A DNA stretch of 5,798 nucleotides, taken from assembly GCA_030601545.1 (NCBI GenBank), contig JAUVTM010000144.1:1-5798 (forward strand). Reading direction: 5' to 3'. How positions within the stretch are numbered: the first letter of the stretch is position 1; each line of letters begins with the position of its first letter. This stretch comes from Syntrophobacterales bacterium. GTDB lineage: Bacteria; Desulfobacterota; Syntrophobacteria; BM002. Below, one piece after another: positions 1 to 5,798 of this stretch. The notes beneath the pieces were generated by a model. That model saw only the letters and a program-made list of their open reading frames with translations, did not search any database and was not told where the DNA came from. Position numbers and translations under genes: made by a program.

Positions 1-32
1 GTATATTAAGAATAATTGAGACAAATCCACCT

Positions 33-225
33 GGACATTCCTTGTGTTTGTTCTGGAGTGACTGGCGGAAGGTCTGTGCCACTTCCGCAGCTGTGGGTGG
101 GGGAGCCCCTGGCCCCGTTCCGCAGGAACGGGGAACAGGGAGGGGGCGCCTTCCCCCACACACAGTTGCGCCAGAAGTGACCAGACCGTGAGACTCGAAC
201 GCAAGAACAAATACAAGGAATGTCC
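33..225. repeat. 193-nt imperfect palindrome with 22-bp terminal inverted repeats (MITE-like or structured RNA)
   Basis: The arms at 33-54 and 204-225 are reverse complements at 21 of 22 positions; the mismatch is G46 in the left arm. Pairing resumes further in: GGTCTG 71-76 with CAGACC 182-187, CACTTC 80-85 with GAAGTG 174-179, and 91-103 with 153-165 (12 of 13). At the centre is a strong hairpin at 113-133. Bases 55-70 and 188-203 pair poorly and would form an internal bubble. The whole unit can therefore fold end to end into one long hairpin. There is no transposase frame inside and no clear target-site duplication outside. A miniature, non-autonomous mobile element is the leading reading because the terminal 9-mer occurs again nearby. 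A structured RNA of the 6S type is an alternative, but I see no matching signature. Confidence 0.75.
113..133. repeat. Apical GC-rich hairpin of the large palindrome
   Basis: CCCCGTTCC at 113-121 and GGAACGGGG at 125-133 are perfect reverse complements separated by the trinucleotide GCA. The 9-bp stem sits at the centre of the 33-225 palindrome and would cap the long hairpin. No T-tract follows on either strand, so it does not look like an intrinsic terminator. Confidence 0.8.
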
Positions 226-273
226 TTTCAACTTCGGCAATCACTGCTAGACAGGCTTACCGCTTGCGGGCTG

Positions 274-282
274 GGACATTCC
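274..282 (+). repeat. Third copy of the palindrome's terminal 9-mer GGACATTCC
   Basis: GGACATTCC at 274-282 repeats the outermost nine bases of the left arm of the palindrome (33-41), and is the inverse of the outermost nine bases of its right arm (217-225). The local context is CTGGGACATTCCC, against CTGGACATTCC at 31-41, so the similarity barely extends beyond the 9-mer. It could be the end of a second, degraded copy of the same element family, or the partner of 217-225 in an alternative stem. Chance is possible for nine bases, though less likely given the position beside the first element. Confidence 0.45.
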
Positions 283-337
283 CTCCGCTTACGCTCGGTC
301 TGCTGTCCTTGCCGGGCGGTGGTGCTCCGGGCCGAAG

Positions 338-467
338 TAGATGGCAGCCCGAGCTGCGGATATTGCCAGCCTCTGCCATATTGGCTGGGCAGGCTGATCA
401 ATTGAAATTGGCAGAGGCTGGCTATATACGCCGCTGCGGGAAAATCCCAGCCCTCAAGCTCCATCTA
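338..467. repeat. Second palindromic unit with perfect 14-bp arms
   Basis: GCCAGCCTCTGCCA at 365-378 and TGGCAGAGGCTGGC at 409-422 are perfect reverse complements separated by 30 nt. Further out, TAGATGG at 338-344 is the reverse complement of CCATCTA at 461-467. The DNA between inner and outer arms pairs only partly and carries small local dyads, such as GGGA-AAA-TCCC at 438-448. The 14-bp arms are unlikely by chance in a region this short; the outer 7-bp arms are less certain. No T-tract follows, so this is not an intrinsic terminator. It may be a separate repeat unit or a remnant of the same insertion as the 33-225 palindrome. Confidence 0.65.
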
Positions 468-544
468 AACAGACACTTTTCATTTGTAAATCACCAGCAA
501 TAGGCCAATAGCCTCACTATAGAGCTATTAAACATCAATTTTTA

Positions 545-587
545 GGGTAACTCCTGCTTACCCATAGTTCTTGACTCCACTGGGTAA
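545..587. repeat. GGGTAA / TTACCCA / TGGGTAA dyad set over the lysS promoter
   Basis: GGGTAA (545-550) is complementary to TTACCC (558-563) across a 7-nt gap. TTACCCA (558-564) is also complementary to TGGGTAA (581-587) across 16 nt, so the two pairings exclude each other. Another TTACCCA lies at 657-663, just before the lysS start. The TGGGTAA copy falls in the spacer of the predicted promoter, and the 558-564 copy lies just upstream of its -35 box. This is where a regulator would bind, but the repeats are only 6-7 bases and no known operator is recognised. Confidence 0.35.
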
Positions 588-599
588 ATGATTTATCGT
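571..599 (+). promoter_or_regulatory. Predicted sigma70-type promoter for the lysS operon
   Basis: TTGACT (571-576) matches five of six bases of the -35 consensus. After 17 bases, TATCGT (594-599) matches four of six bases of the -10 consensus. Transcription would start near 606 and give a leader of roughly 75 nt. That leader includes the small dyad GGTC-CTGA-GACC (612-623), too short to call a regulatory hairpin. The -10 box is weak, so the assignment rests on spacing and on being the best candidate close to lysS. Confidence 0.45.
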
Positions 600-669
600 A
601 ACTCGTTTTGAGGTCCTGAGACCAAAGGGTGTGGTTTGTTTTTCTTGCCCGCCCGGTTACCCATCATTC

Positions 670-675
670 AAGAGA
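670..675 (+). promoter_or_regulatory. lysS: Weak Shine-Dalgarno (AAGAGA) favouring the lysS start at 683
   Basis: AAGAGA lies 7 nt before the ATG at 683 but only 1 nt before the ATG at 677, so it favours the second ATG. The match to the anti-Shine-Dalgarno sequence is modest. Confidence 0.4.
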
Positions 676-682
676 CATGGCC

Positions 683-2164
683 ATGAGTGAAGAAAGCCAG
701 GTGTTGCGACAGCGGAGACAGAAGGCTCAGGAGTTGCGTGATGCGGGTGTCCAGTTATACCCGAATGATTTTAGCGTTCAGGATCACCTGGCGGATATTA
801 GGGAACACTACGGGAAATGGAGTGAAGAGGATCTAGATCAAGAGGAAAAGATTCTTATCTGTGCCGGCCGCATTATGTCCATGCGTTCCTTTGGCCGAGC
901 TTCTTTTATGCACATCAAAGATGCTTCTGGTAAACTTCAAGTTTACGTTCAACGGGACGTGATAGGTCAAGACGAGCATCGGGTTTTCAAAAAGATGGAC
1001 ATAGGTGATTTTGTCGGCGTCACGGGTACTGTTTTCCGGACTCATAAAGGTGAGTTGACCCTACAAGCCCAGGAGGTAAGACTCCTGAGCAAGAGTTTGC
1101 GACCTTTGCCGGAAAAATGGCACGGGCTTCGTGACGTCGAAATGAGGTACCGTCAGCGCTATGTGGATCTGGTGGTAAACGAAAGCGTTCGCGAGGTTTT
1201 CATCAAGAGAGCCAAGATTATTCAGAAAACACAAGAATTCCTGAAGGATCATGGTTTCATTGAGGTGGAAACCCCGATGATGCAGCCTATTCCCGGTGGT
1301 GCTGCTGCACGTCCTTTCAAGACCTTTCATAATGCCCTGGGCATTGACCTGTATCTACGAATCGCTCCTGAGCTCTATCTCAAGCGTCTCCTGGTGGGTG
1401 GCTTTGAGCGGGTTTTTGAGATAAATCGAAATTTTCGCAATGAAGGGATATCGTTCCAGCACAATCCAGAGTTTACCATGTTGGAATTCTATCAGGCCTA
1501 TGCCACGTATGAAGACTTGATGACCTTCACCGAAGCAATGGTCTGCTGGGTGGCCCAAGAAGTAAATGGCAGCCTCCATCTATCGTTTCAAGGTAAGGAA
1601 ATCGATTTGAGTCCACCCTGGCCCCGTTATCGGCTCAGCGAGGCACTCGTCTCTATTGGAGGTTTAGAGGGGAGCGAGGTGGAAGATGAGGAAAAACTCC
1701 GGACCAAGGCTGAGACCTTGGGAATCACTACGGCTGGACAAGAGCCCGGAAAAGTTCTCACCAAGCTATTTGATATCCTGGTGGAACCGAAGCTGGAACA
1801 ACCAACTTTTATTACCCACTATCCCATTGATGTATCTCCACTTTCACGGCGCAATGAGGAAGATCCCTCTCTAGTTGATAGATTTGAACTCTTTATTGGT
1901 GGCTATGAACTTGCCAATGGCTTCTCCGAATTGAACGATCCCATTGACCAAAGGGAGCGATTCCTGCAGCAAGTGGCGGCCCGTGAGGCTGGCGACGAAG
2001 AGGCCCACTTCATGGATGATGACTACATTCGCGCCCTGGAATATGGCATGCCTCCGGCTGCCGGGGAGGGGGTGGGTATTGATCGATTGGTCATGCTGTT
2101 CACAGACCTGCCATCCATCCGGGAGGTGATCTTGTTTCCCCTCCTCAGGCCAGAGCGTAGCTAA
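683..2164 (+). CDS. lysS: Lysyl-tRNA synthetase, class II
   Basis: This cytoplasmic enzyme activates lysine with ATP and charges tRNA-Lys. From the ATG at 683 it is 493 aa, close to the roughly 500 aa usual for bacterial LysRS. An N-terminal OB-fold, the anticodon-binding domain, covers about residues 50-140 and includes RSFGRASFMHIKD. The class II catalytic core follows: motif 1 region ending in GGAAARPF (from about residue 205), motif 2 as FRNEGISFQHNPEFTMLEFY (from about 251, motif arginine 252), and motif 3 as GVGIDRLVMLF (arginine 468). The segment GYELANGFSELNDP belongs to the lysine pocket. These stretches closely match E. coli LysS from memory. In-frame ATGs at 677 and 683 are both possible; 683 has the better-spaced ribosome site. 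A GTG at 629 would add 18 residues unlike the family. It heads a tight operon, with the next gene starting 26 nt downstream. Confidence 0.97.
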   Translation: MSEESQVLRQRRQKAQELRDAGVQLYPNDFSVQDHLADIREHYGKWSEEDLDQEEKILICAGRIMSMRSFGRASFMHIKDASGKLQVYVQRDVIGQDEHRVFKKMDIGDFVGVTGTVFRTHKGELTLQAQEVRLLSKSLRPLPEKWHGLRDVEMRYRQRYVDLVVNESVREVFIKRAKIIQKTQEFLKDHGFIEVETPMMQPIPGGAAARPFKTFHNALGIDLYLRIAPELYLKRLLVGGFERVFEINRNFRNEGISFQHNPEFTMLEFYQAYATYEDLMTFTEAMVCWVAQEVNGSLHLSFQGKEIDLSPPWPRYRLSEALVSIGGLEGSEVEDEEKLRTKAETLGITTAGQEPGKVLTKLFDILVEPKLEQPTFITHYPIDVSPLSRRNEEDPSLVDRFELFIGGYELANGFSELNDPIDQRERFLQQVAAREAGDEEAHFMDDDYIRALEYGMPPAAGEGVGIDRLVMLFTDLPSIREVILFPLLRPERS

Positions 2165-2190
2165 ACCGTGAGATCAAGATCCTTTCTGAT

Positions 2191-3435
2191 ATGTCCTATG
2201 AACTATTCATAGGCCTTCGTTATTTAAAGGCCAAACGCAAACAGACCTTCGTCTCCCTTATTACCCTCATTTCCATTGCAGGGGTTATGGTTGGCGTGAC
2301 CGCGCTAATCGTGGTTATAGCAGTGATGAATGGATTCAAGGAGGAACTTCAGGACAAAATTCTTGGGGTGACCTCCCATGTGGTGATTTCCCGTTTTGAT
2401 GGAAATATTTCCAAGTACCTGGAAGTAAGAAAAAAGGTGGAGGAGGTGTCTGGGGTTAACGCTGCCACACCTTTTATTTACACCCAGGTTATGATCAGTT
2501 CTCGCAAAGGCATATCTGGGGCAGTGCTCAGAGGAATCGAACCACAGACCGCCAGCAAGGTTATCAACCTACAAAAGAATCTGCGTGCTGGCAGTCTCAA
2601 AGAGCTCGAAGCTGAAAATAAGCCAGAAGGGATGAGAGCCACTCCAGGAATCATTTTGGGTAACGAGCTTGCCAGGAATATCGGGGCATCACGGGGAGAG
2701 CCCGTGACGGTGATTTCTCCCCTGGGTCGTCTTACTCCCCTCGGCCGGGTGCCCAGGAGTCAAACCTTTCGGGTGGCGGGAATATTTGACTCGGGAATGT
2801 ACGAATACGACTCTACCATAGCCTACGTGTCCCTATGGGCTGCTCAACGGTTCCTTGGTATCGGGGATCGAGTCACAGGCATCGAGGTTCGGGTGGATGA
2901 CATCTATGAGGCGGATCGGGTGGCCAGAGCCATTGGCAAAGCGTTGGACGGCTATCCTTACTGGAGTAGGGACTGGATGAGGATGAACAAGAACCTTTTT
3001 TCTGCCCTAAAATTGGAAAAAATCGTGATGTTCATCATCCTCACCCTCATTATTGTGGTAGCAGCGTTCAATATAGTGGGCACTTTAACCATGGTGGTTG
3101 TAGAAAAAACCAGGGATATTGCTATTCTCAAATCTATGGGTGCCACCCGCAGAAGTATCATGAAGATTTTCTTGATTGAGGGTGCGGTGATCGGCCTGGT
3201 AGGAACGCTACTCGGGCTTCTGGGAGGCTACACCCTGTGCACACTGCTGGCCACCTACAAGTTTATTGAGTTGCCCAGCGATGTCTATTACATATCTACC
3301 TTGCCGGTTCAGATGAACCCACTTGACGTAGCACTCATCGCCCTGGCGGCAATCGTCATTACTCTGGCGGCCAGTGTGTATCCGGCCTGGCAGGCTTCGC
3401 GATTTGACCCAGCGGAGGCCATCCGCTATGAATAG
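2191..3435 (+). CDS. lolC: Lipoprotein-releasing ABC transporter permease, LolC/LolE family
   Basis: This is the inner-membrane permease of the Lol system, which, powered by LolD, extracts mature lipoproteins from the inner membrane and hands them to the periplasmic carrier LolA. The 414-aa length fits the family (about 400-415). The layout is typical: the cytoplasmic N-terminus MSYELFIGLRYLKAKRKQTF, TM1 at about 20-47 leading into MNGFKEELQDKILG, a large periplasmic domain at about 50-270, then TM2 (about 278-303), TM3 (about 327-353) and TM4 (about 378-402), ending in the family-type FDPAEAIRYE. LolC and LolE cannot be told apart with confidence. Only one permease gene is present here, so it probably acts as a homodimer, as proposed for LolF-type permeases outside gammaproteobacteria. 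No good Shine-Dalgarno precedes the ATG, so translation may be coupled to lysS. Confidence 0.93.
   Translation: MSYELFIGLRYLKAKRKQTFVSLITLISIAGVMVGVTALIVVIAVMNGFKEELQDKILGVTSHVVISRFDGNISKYLEVRKKVEEVSGVNAATPFIYTQVMISSRKGISGAVLRGIEPQTASKVINLQKNLRAGSLKELEAENKPEGMRATPGIILGNELARNIGASRGEPVTVISPLGRLTPLGRVPRSQTFRVAGIFDSGMYEYDSTIAYVSLWAAQRFLGIGDRVTGIEVRVDDIYEADRVARAIGKALDGYPYWSRDWMRMNKNLFSALKLEKIVMFIILTLIIVVAAFNIVGTLTMVVVEKTRDIAILKSMGATRRSIMKIFLIEGAVIGLVGTLLGLLGGYTLCTLLATYKFIELPSDVYYISTLPVQMNPLDVALIALAAIVITLAASVYPAWQASRFDPAEAIRYE
3414..3418 (+). promoter_or_regulatory. lolD: Strong Shine-Dalgarno (GGAGG) for lolD inside the permease gene
   Basis: GGAGG lies 9 nt before the ATG at 3428 and inside the last codons of the permease gene. 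It fixes the lolD start and rules out the longer in-frame start at 3374. Confidence 0.8.
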
Positions 3436-4117
3436 GGCCGAGTCTATCCTCCAGGTGAAGGGGCTTTATAAACACTTCGGTAGCGGCGAACGTCGCGTTG
3501 ATATATTGTGTGGTATCGATCTCACCCTGAAAGGGCAGGAGAGCATTGCGGTGGTAGGAGCGTCCGGAGTAGGGAAGTCAACACTGCTCCACATACTGGG
3601 AACTCTGGAGCGGCCTAGTGACGGTGAGGTTACCTATGAGGGAGTTAACGTTTTTGACTTCCATGAACAACAGTTGGCTGCCTACCGCAATCGCACCATC
3701 GGATTTATTTTTCAATTCCATCATCTGCTGTCTGAATTTACTGCATTGGAAAACTGCATGTTACCAGCGCTCATTGGACGCAAGAATAAAAGAGAGTCGA
3801 AAGAGCGTGCGGAGTTCATTTTGGATCTGGTTGGCTTGAGTCACCGTTTGCAGCATCGTACCGGAGAGCTATCTGGAGGAGAGCAGCAGCGGGTTGCGGT
3901 AGCGAGGGCACTGGTGTTGAGTCCTAAGGTGCTTCTTGCTGATGAACCCACCGGTAACCTGGACACGAAGAGTAGCCGGAACCTTCATGAGCTTATGCTG
4001 AGGCTCAACCAGGAAAAAAAAGTGAGTCTGGTTGTTGTTACACACAACATGGAACTTGCAGGCATGATGCAAAGACAGTTGCAGATGAAAGATGGACTAT
4101 TAAACGAGATCGAGTGA
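3428..4117 (+). CDS. lolD: Lipoprotein-releasing ABC transporter ATP-binding protein LolD
   Basis: LolD is the cytoplasmic ATPase that drives lipoprotein release by the LolC/E permease. The 229-aa product has every ABC motif in order: Walker A GASGVGKST (44-52), Q-loop glutamine 96 within FIFQFHHLL, signature LSGGEQQR (148-155), Walker B VLLADEP (168-174), D-loop GNLD (176-179) and switch histidine 206. The stretch FIFQFHHLLSEFTALEN is characteristic of LolD rather than of the related MacB or FtsE ATPases. Its ATG overlaps the last 8 bases of the permease gene (ATGAATAG), which points to translational coupling and balanced synthesis of the two subunits. The bamA start follows 21 nt after the stop codon. 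All catalytic residues are intact and nothing looks degraded. Confidence 0.96.
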   Translation: MNRAESILQVKGLYKHFGSGERRVDILCGIDLTLKGQESIAVVGASGVGKSTLLHILGTLERPSDGEVTYEGVNVFDFHEQQLAAYRNRTIGFIFQFHHLLSEFTALENCMLPALIGRKNKRESKERAEFILDLVGLSHRLQHRTGELSGGEQQRVAVARALVLSPKVLLADEPTGNLDTKSSRNLHELMLRLNQEKKVSLVVVTHNMELAGMMQRQLQMKDGLLNEIE

Positions 4118-4122
4118 CCTGC

Positions 4123-4128
4123 AGAGAG
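4123..4128 (+). promoter_or_regulatory. bamA: Weak purine-rich ribosome site (AGAGAG) before the bamA GTG start
   Basis: AGAGAG lies 10 nt before the GTG at 4139. It is a weak match to the Shine-Dalgarno consensus and is called mainly because the GTG opens a good signal peptide. Confidence 0.35.
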
Positions 4129-4138
4129 CGAGTACGTT

Positions 4139-5798
4139 GTGAAATTTCGCCTTCTTTTTGTTCTGCTGGTACTGTCTCTCACTTGGCCCCAGCCGCTCTA
4201 TTCCCGCACTATTCGTCTTGCTATTATTCCCCTCTCGTTCTACAGCGAAGAGGATCTTACCCACCTGCGCAAGCCGTTAACGGATATGATGGTCAGGAGT
4301 CTGAAGCAGCAAGGATTCCAACCGGTGCCTGCGGTGGAAGCATTGGAGGGGGAACCGTTGTGGGTGGCTCAAGAGATGACCGATGCTCAGGCTCGAAAAA
4401 TCGGCGCGGAATTGGGAAGCACCTTCGTCATTTATGGCAGCCTCAGTAAGATAGGGGAGCAAATCAGTTTTGATGTACGGTTGGTTGATGTTGATCAACG
4501 ACGGCCTACGGTACCCATCTATGTAACCCAAGTGGGACTGGAGAATCTTGCCAGTGCGGTGTCTGATCTCTCCAGAGAAGTGGGTATTCGCATCCTGAGG
4601 AGAAAAAAGATTCGTCAGATTCTGGTTAGGGGCAATCAGCGCATCGAAACCGAGGCCATTAAATTGAGGATAAAAACCAAGGGCGGCGACCTTTTTGATC
4701 AGGCCAAATTGCGTGAAGATTTGACAGAGATCTACAAGATGGGCTATTTCAGAGAGGTCCGTATAGAGGCGGAGGACACTCCCCAAGGACAAGATGTGGT
4801 TTTTGTGGTAGAGGAAAAGCCCACCATAAATAAAGTTTCAATCCGCGGGGCCAGATCTATCACAGAAGATGACATTCGTGCTGCTATGACCACGAGACAG
4901 TATGGTATTCTACAACGTTCAGTCCTAAAGGGAGATGTGGAAAAGATCCGGGCGCTCTATCGGGACAAAGGCTATTATAATGCGGAGGTTACCTACGAGA
5001 TAAGACCAGTTGAGGGTGACCGGGTGGATGTCAGTTTTCGCGTAAAGGAGAACAAAAAGCTCTATGTTCGCAAGATCACCTTCACAGGCAATCAGCACTT
5101 TTCGGATGATGACCTCAAAGATGTTGTCAGGACTTCGGAGAAAGGTGGTTTTTTCTGGCTCACTGAATCGGGAATTCTCAAGCGGGACAAGTTGGAAGTG
5201 GACTCGGATATGATTGCCGCCTTCTACCTGAATCATGGCTTTATGGATGTCAGGGTGGGAAGTCCTGAAATTACCTATGATGAAGAGGGGATTTACATCA
5301 ACTTTCCCATAAACGAAGGGGGACGATTCCGGGTGGGCAAAGTGGAGGTGACCGGGAAGGGTGTCGAGCCGGACGTGAGGTTGCTGAATAGCACCAAGTT
5401 GTCCAAGAAAAAGTACTTCCATCGGGAGGTTCTGGCCAGAGACCTTGAAAGGATTACGGCCTACTATACCTCTCAGGGATACGCGTTTGCTGAGGTAGAG
5501 CCAAACATTGCCCGGGACAGGACGAAACAGGTGGTTGATGTTGACTACGGAGTCAAAAGGGGGGAGTTGGTAGATTTTGGCAGGATTGAAATCAGCGGTA
5601 ATGCCAAGACCCGGGACAAAGTTATCCGCCGGCAGCTGAAGGTGGTTGAAGGGGCACGATATAGTAAGGCCAATCTGGAGAGGAGTGTTGGGAATCTGCG
5701 GCGACTTGACTATTTTGAAGAAGTCGAAATGGACACCCGTAAAGGAGAATCTTCCGACCGGATGAATGTCGATCTAAAACTCAAGGAAAAGGCGACCA
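4139..5798 (+). CDS. bamA: Outer membrane protein assembly factor BamA, 5' part
   Basis: BamA is the core of the complex that folds and inserts beta-barrel proteins into the outer membrane. The frame is open from the GTG at 4139 through 553 codons to the window edge and lacks its 3' end. Residues 1-22 (MKFRLLFVLLVLSLTWPQ onward) are a signal peptide, with likely cleavage after LYS. Residues about 24-150 form an alpha/beta domain like the TolB N-terminal domain (IRLAIIPLSF near its start; GSTFVIYGSLSKIGEQISFD later). Five POTRA domains follow, beginning near residues 156, 229, 308, 397 and 478. They show the usual pattern of V-x-I-x-G-N-like openings (ILVRGN, VSIRGA, ITFTGN, VEVTGK, IEISGN) and GY/GF-containing helices such as YKMGYFREV and YRDKGYYNAEV. 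The C-terminal 16-strand barrel is expected downstream. TamA is the alternative, but it has three POTRAs, so BamA fits better. No ATG start is available near the signal peptide. Confidence 0.93.
   Translation, partial: MKFRLLFVLLVLSLTWPQPLYSRTIRLAIIPLSFYSEEDLTHLRKPLTDMMVRSLKQQGFQPVPAVEALEGEPLWVAQEMTDAQARKIGAELGSTFVIYGSLSKIGEQISFDVRLVDVDQRRPTVPIYVTQVGLENLASAVSDLSREVGIRILRRKKIRQILVRGNQRIETEAIKLRIKTKGGDLFDQAKLREDLTEIYKMGYFREVRIEAEDTPQGQDVVFVVEEKPTINKVSIRGARSITEDDIRAAMTTRQYGILQRSVLKGDVEKIRALYRDKGYYNAEVTYEIRPVEGDRVDVSFRVKENKKLYVRKITFTGNQHFSDDDLKDVVRTSEKGGFFWLTESGILKRDKLEVDSDMIAAFYLNHGFMDVRVGSPEITYDEEGIYINFPINEGGRFRVGKVEVTGKGVEPDVRLLNSTKLSKKKYFHREVLARDLERITAYYTSQGYAFAEVEPNIARDRTKQVVDVDYGVKRGELVDFGRIEISGNAKTRDKVIRRQLKVVEGARYSKANLERSVGNLRRLDYFEEVEMDTRKGESSDRMNVDLKLKEKAT

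Larger units (their letters stand above)
1..682. other. Intergenic region rich in inverted repeats, upstream of lysS
   Basis: I see no convincing protein-coding gene here. The short open frames at 220-405 and 264-503 (plus) and 228-464 (minus) overlap one another, lie across palindromic DNA, have low-complexity Arg/Ser/Pro/Gly-rich translations and resemble no family I know. Bases 1-32 are AT-rich and featureless. Bases 33-467 hold two large imperfect palindromes and a third copy of the terminal 9-mer of the first. Bases 468-544 are AT-rich with nothing I can assign. Bases 545-663 hold short dyad repeats and the likely lysS promoter. No intrinsic terminator (GC-rich stem followed by a T-tract), tRNA or rRNA was recognised. 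Any gene further upstream ends before this window. Confidence 0.7.

Noticed and set aside
113..133. Strong GC hairpin as an intrinsic terminator
   Set aside because: No T-tract follows the stem on either strand.
190..202. On the minus strand GCGTTCGAGTCTC resembles a tRNA T-arm
   Set aside because: No acceptor stem, anticodon arm or cloverleaf can be built around it.
33..225. Integron attC site or CRISPR repeat
   Set aside because: No attC core sites such as GTTRRRY/RYYYAAC frame the palindrome, and there is no regular repeat-spacer pattern.
231..338. ACTTCGGC (231-238) and GCCGAAGT (331-338) as the ends of a third palindromic unit
   Set aside because: An 8-bp inverted match about 90 nt apart is expected by chance in a region of this size, and the interior does not pair convincingly.
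402..430. TTGAAA with TATACG 17 nt later as an upstream promoter
   Set aside because: It lies inside the second palindrome, matches are modest, and the candidate at 571-599 is closer to lysS with a better -35 box.
220..503. Small open frames on both strands (220-405, 264-503, 228-464 minus)
   Set aside because: They overlap one another, cross palindromic DNA, and give low-complexity translations with no recognisable domain.
629..682. GTG start at 629 that would extend LysRS by 18 residues
   Set aside because: The extra residues do not resemble the LysRS N-terminus, the start would be GTG, and the ATGs at 677 and 683 fit the family length.
4277..5422. Long minus-strand open frames at 4277-4792 and 4925-5422
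   Set aside because: They are antisense to bamA, whose signal peptide and five POTRA domains are clear on the plus strand.

Overview
The window looks like chromosomal DNA from a Gram-negative, LPS-type diderm. The gene order lysS - lolC/E - lolD - bamA, the single LolC/E-type permease, and a BamA with an extra TolB-like domain ahead of its POTRA repeats all suggest a deltaproteobacterium (Desulfobacterota or a close relative). That placement rests on remembered gene order and domain layout, not on a database search.

Layout. Bases 1-682 hold no convincing gene. The first 470 bases are rich in inverted repeats. A 193-nt imperfect palindrome (33-225) has 22-bp ends that match at 21 positions. 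A third copy of its terminal 9-mer lies at 274-282. A second palindromic unit (338-467) is built on perfect 14-bp arms. Bases 545-663 carry short TTACCCA/TGGGTAA repeats that overlap a likely sigma70-type promoter (571-599) for the downstream genes.

From 683 to the right edge, four plus-strand genes are packed tightly with no visible terminator between them, so they are probably one operon. They are lysS (class II lysyl-tRNA synthetase), a LolC/LolE-family permease gene, lolD (its ATPase, overlapping the permease gene by 8 bases), and the 5' part of bamA (signal peptide, TolB-like domain, five POTRA domains). The barrel of BamA lies beyond the window.

How the genes work together. LolC/E and LolD form the inner-membrane ABC machine that releases mature lipoproteins for transport to the outer membrane. 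BamA inserts beta-barrel proteins into the outer membrane. Grouping them links lipoprotein sorting to barrel assembly, and lysS supplies charged tRNA-Lys for translation at the head of the operon. The coding part is ordinary. The least explained material is the palindrome-rich DNA upstream of lysS.
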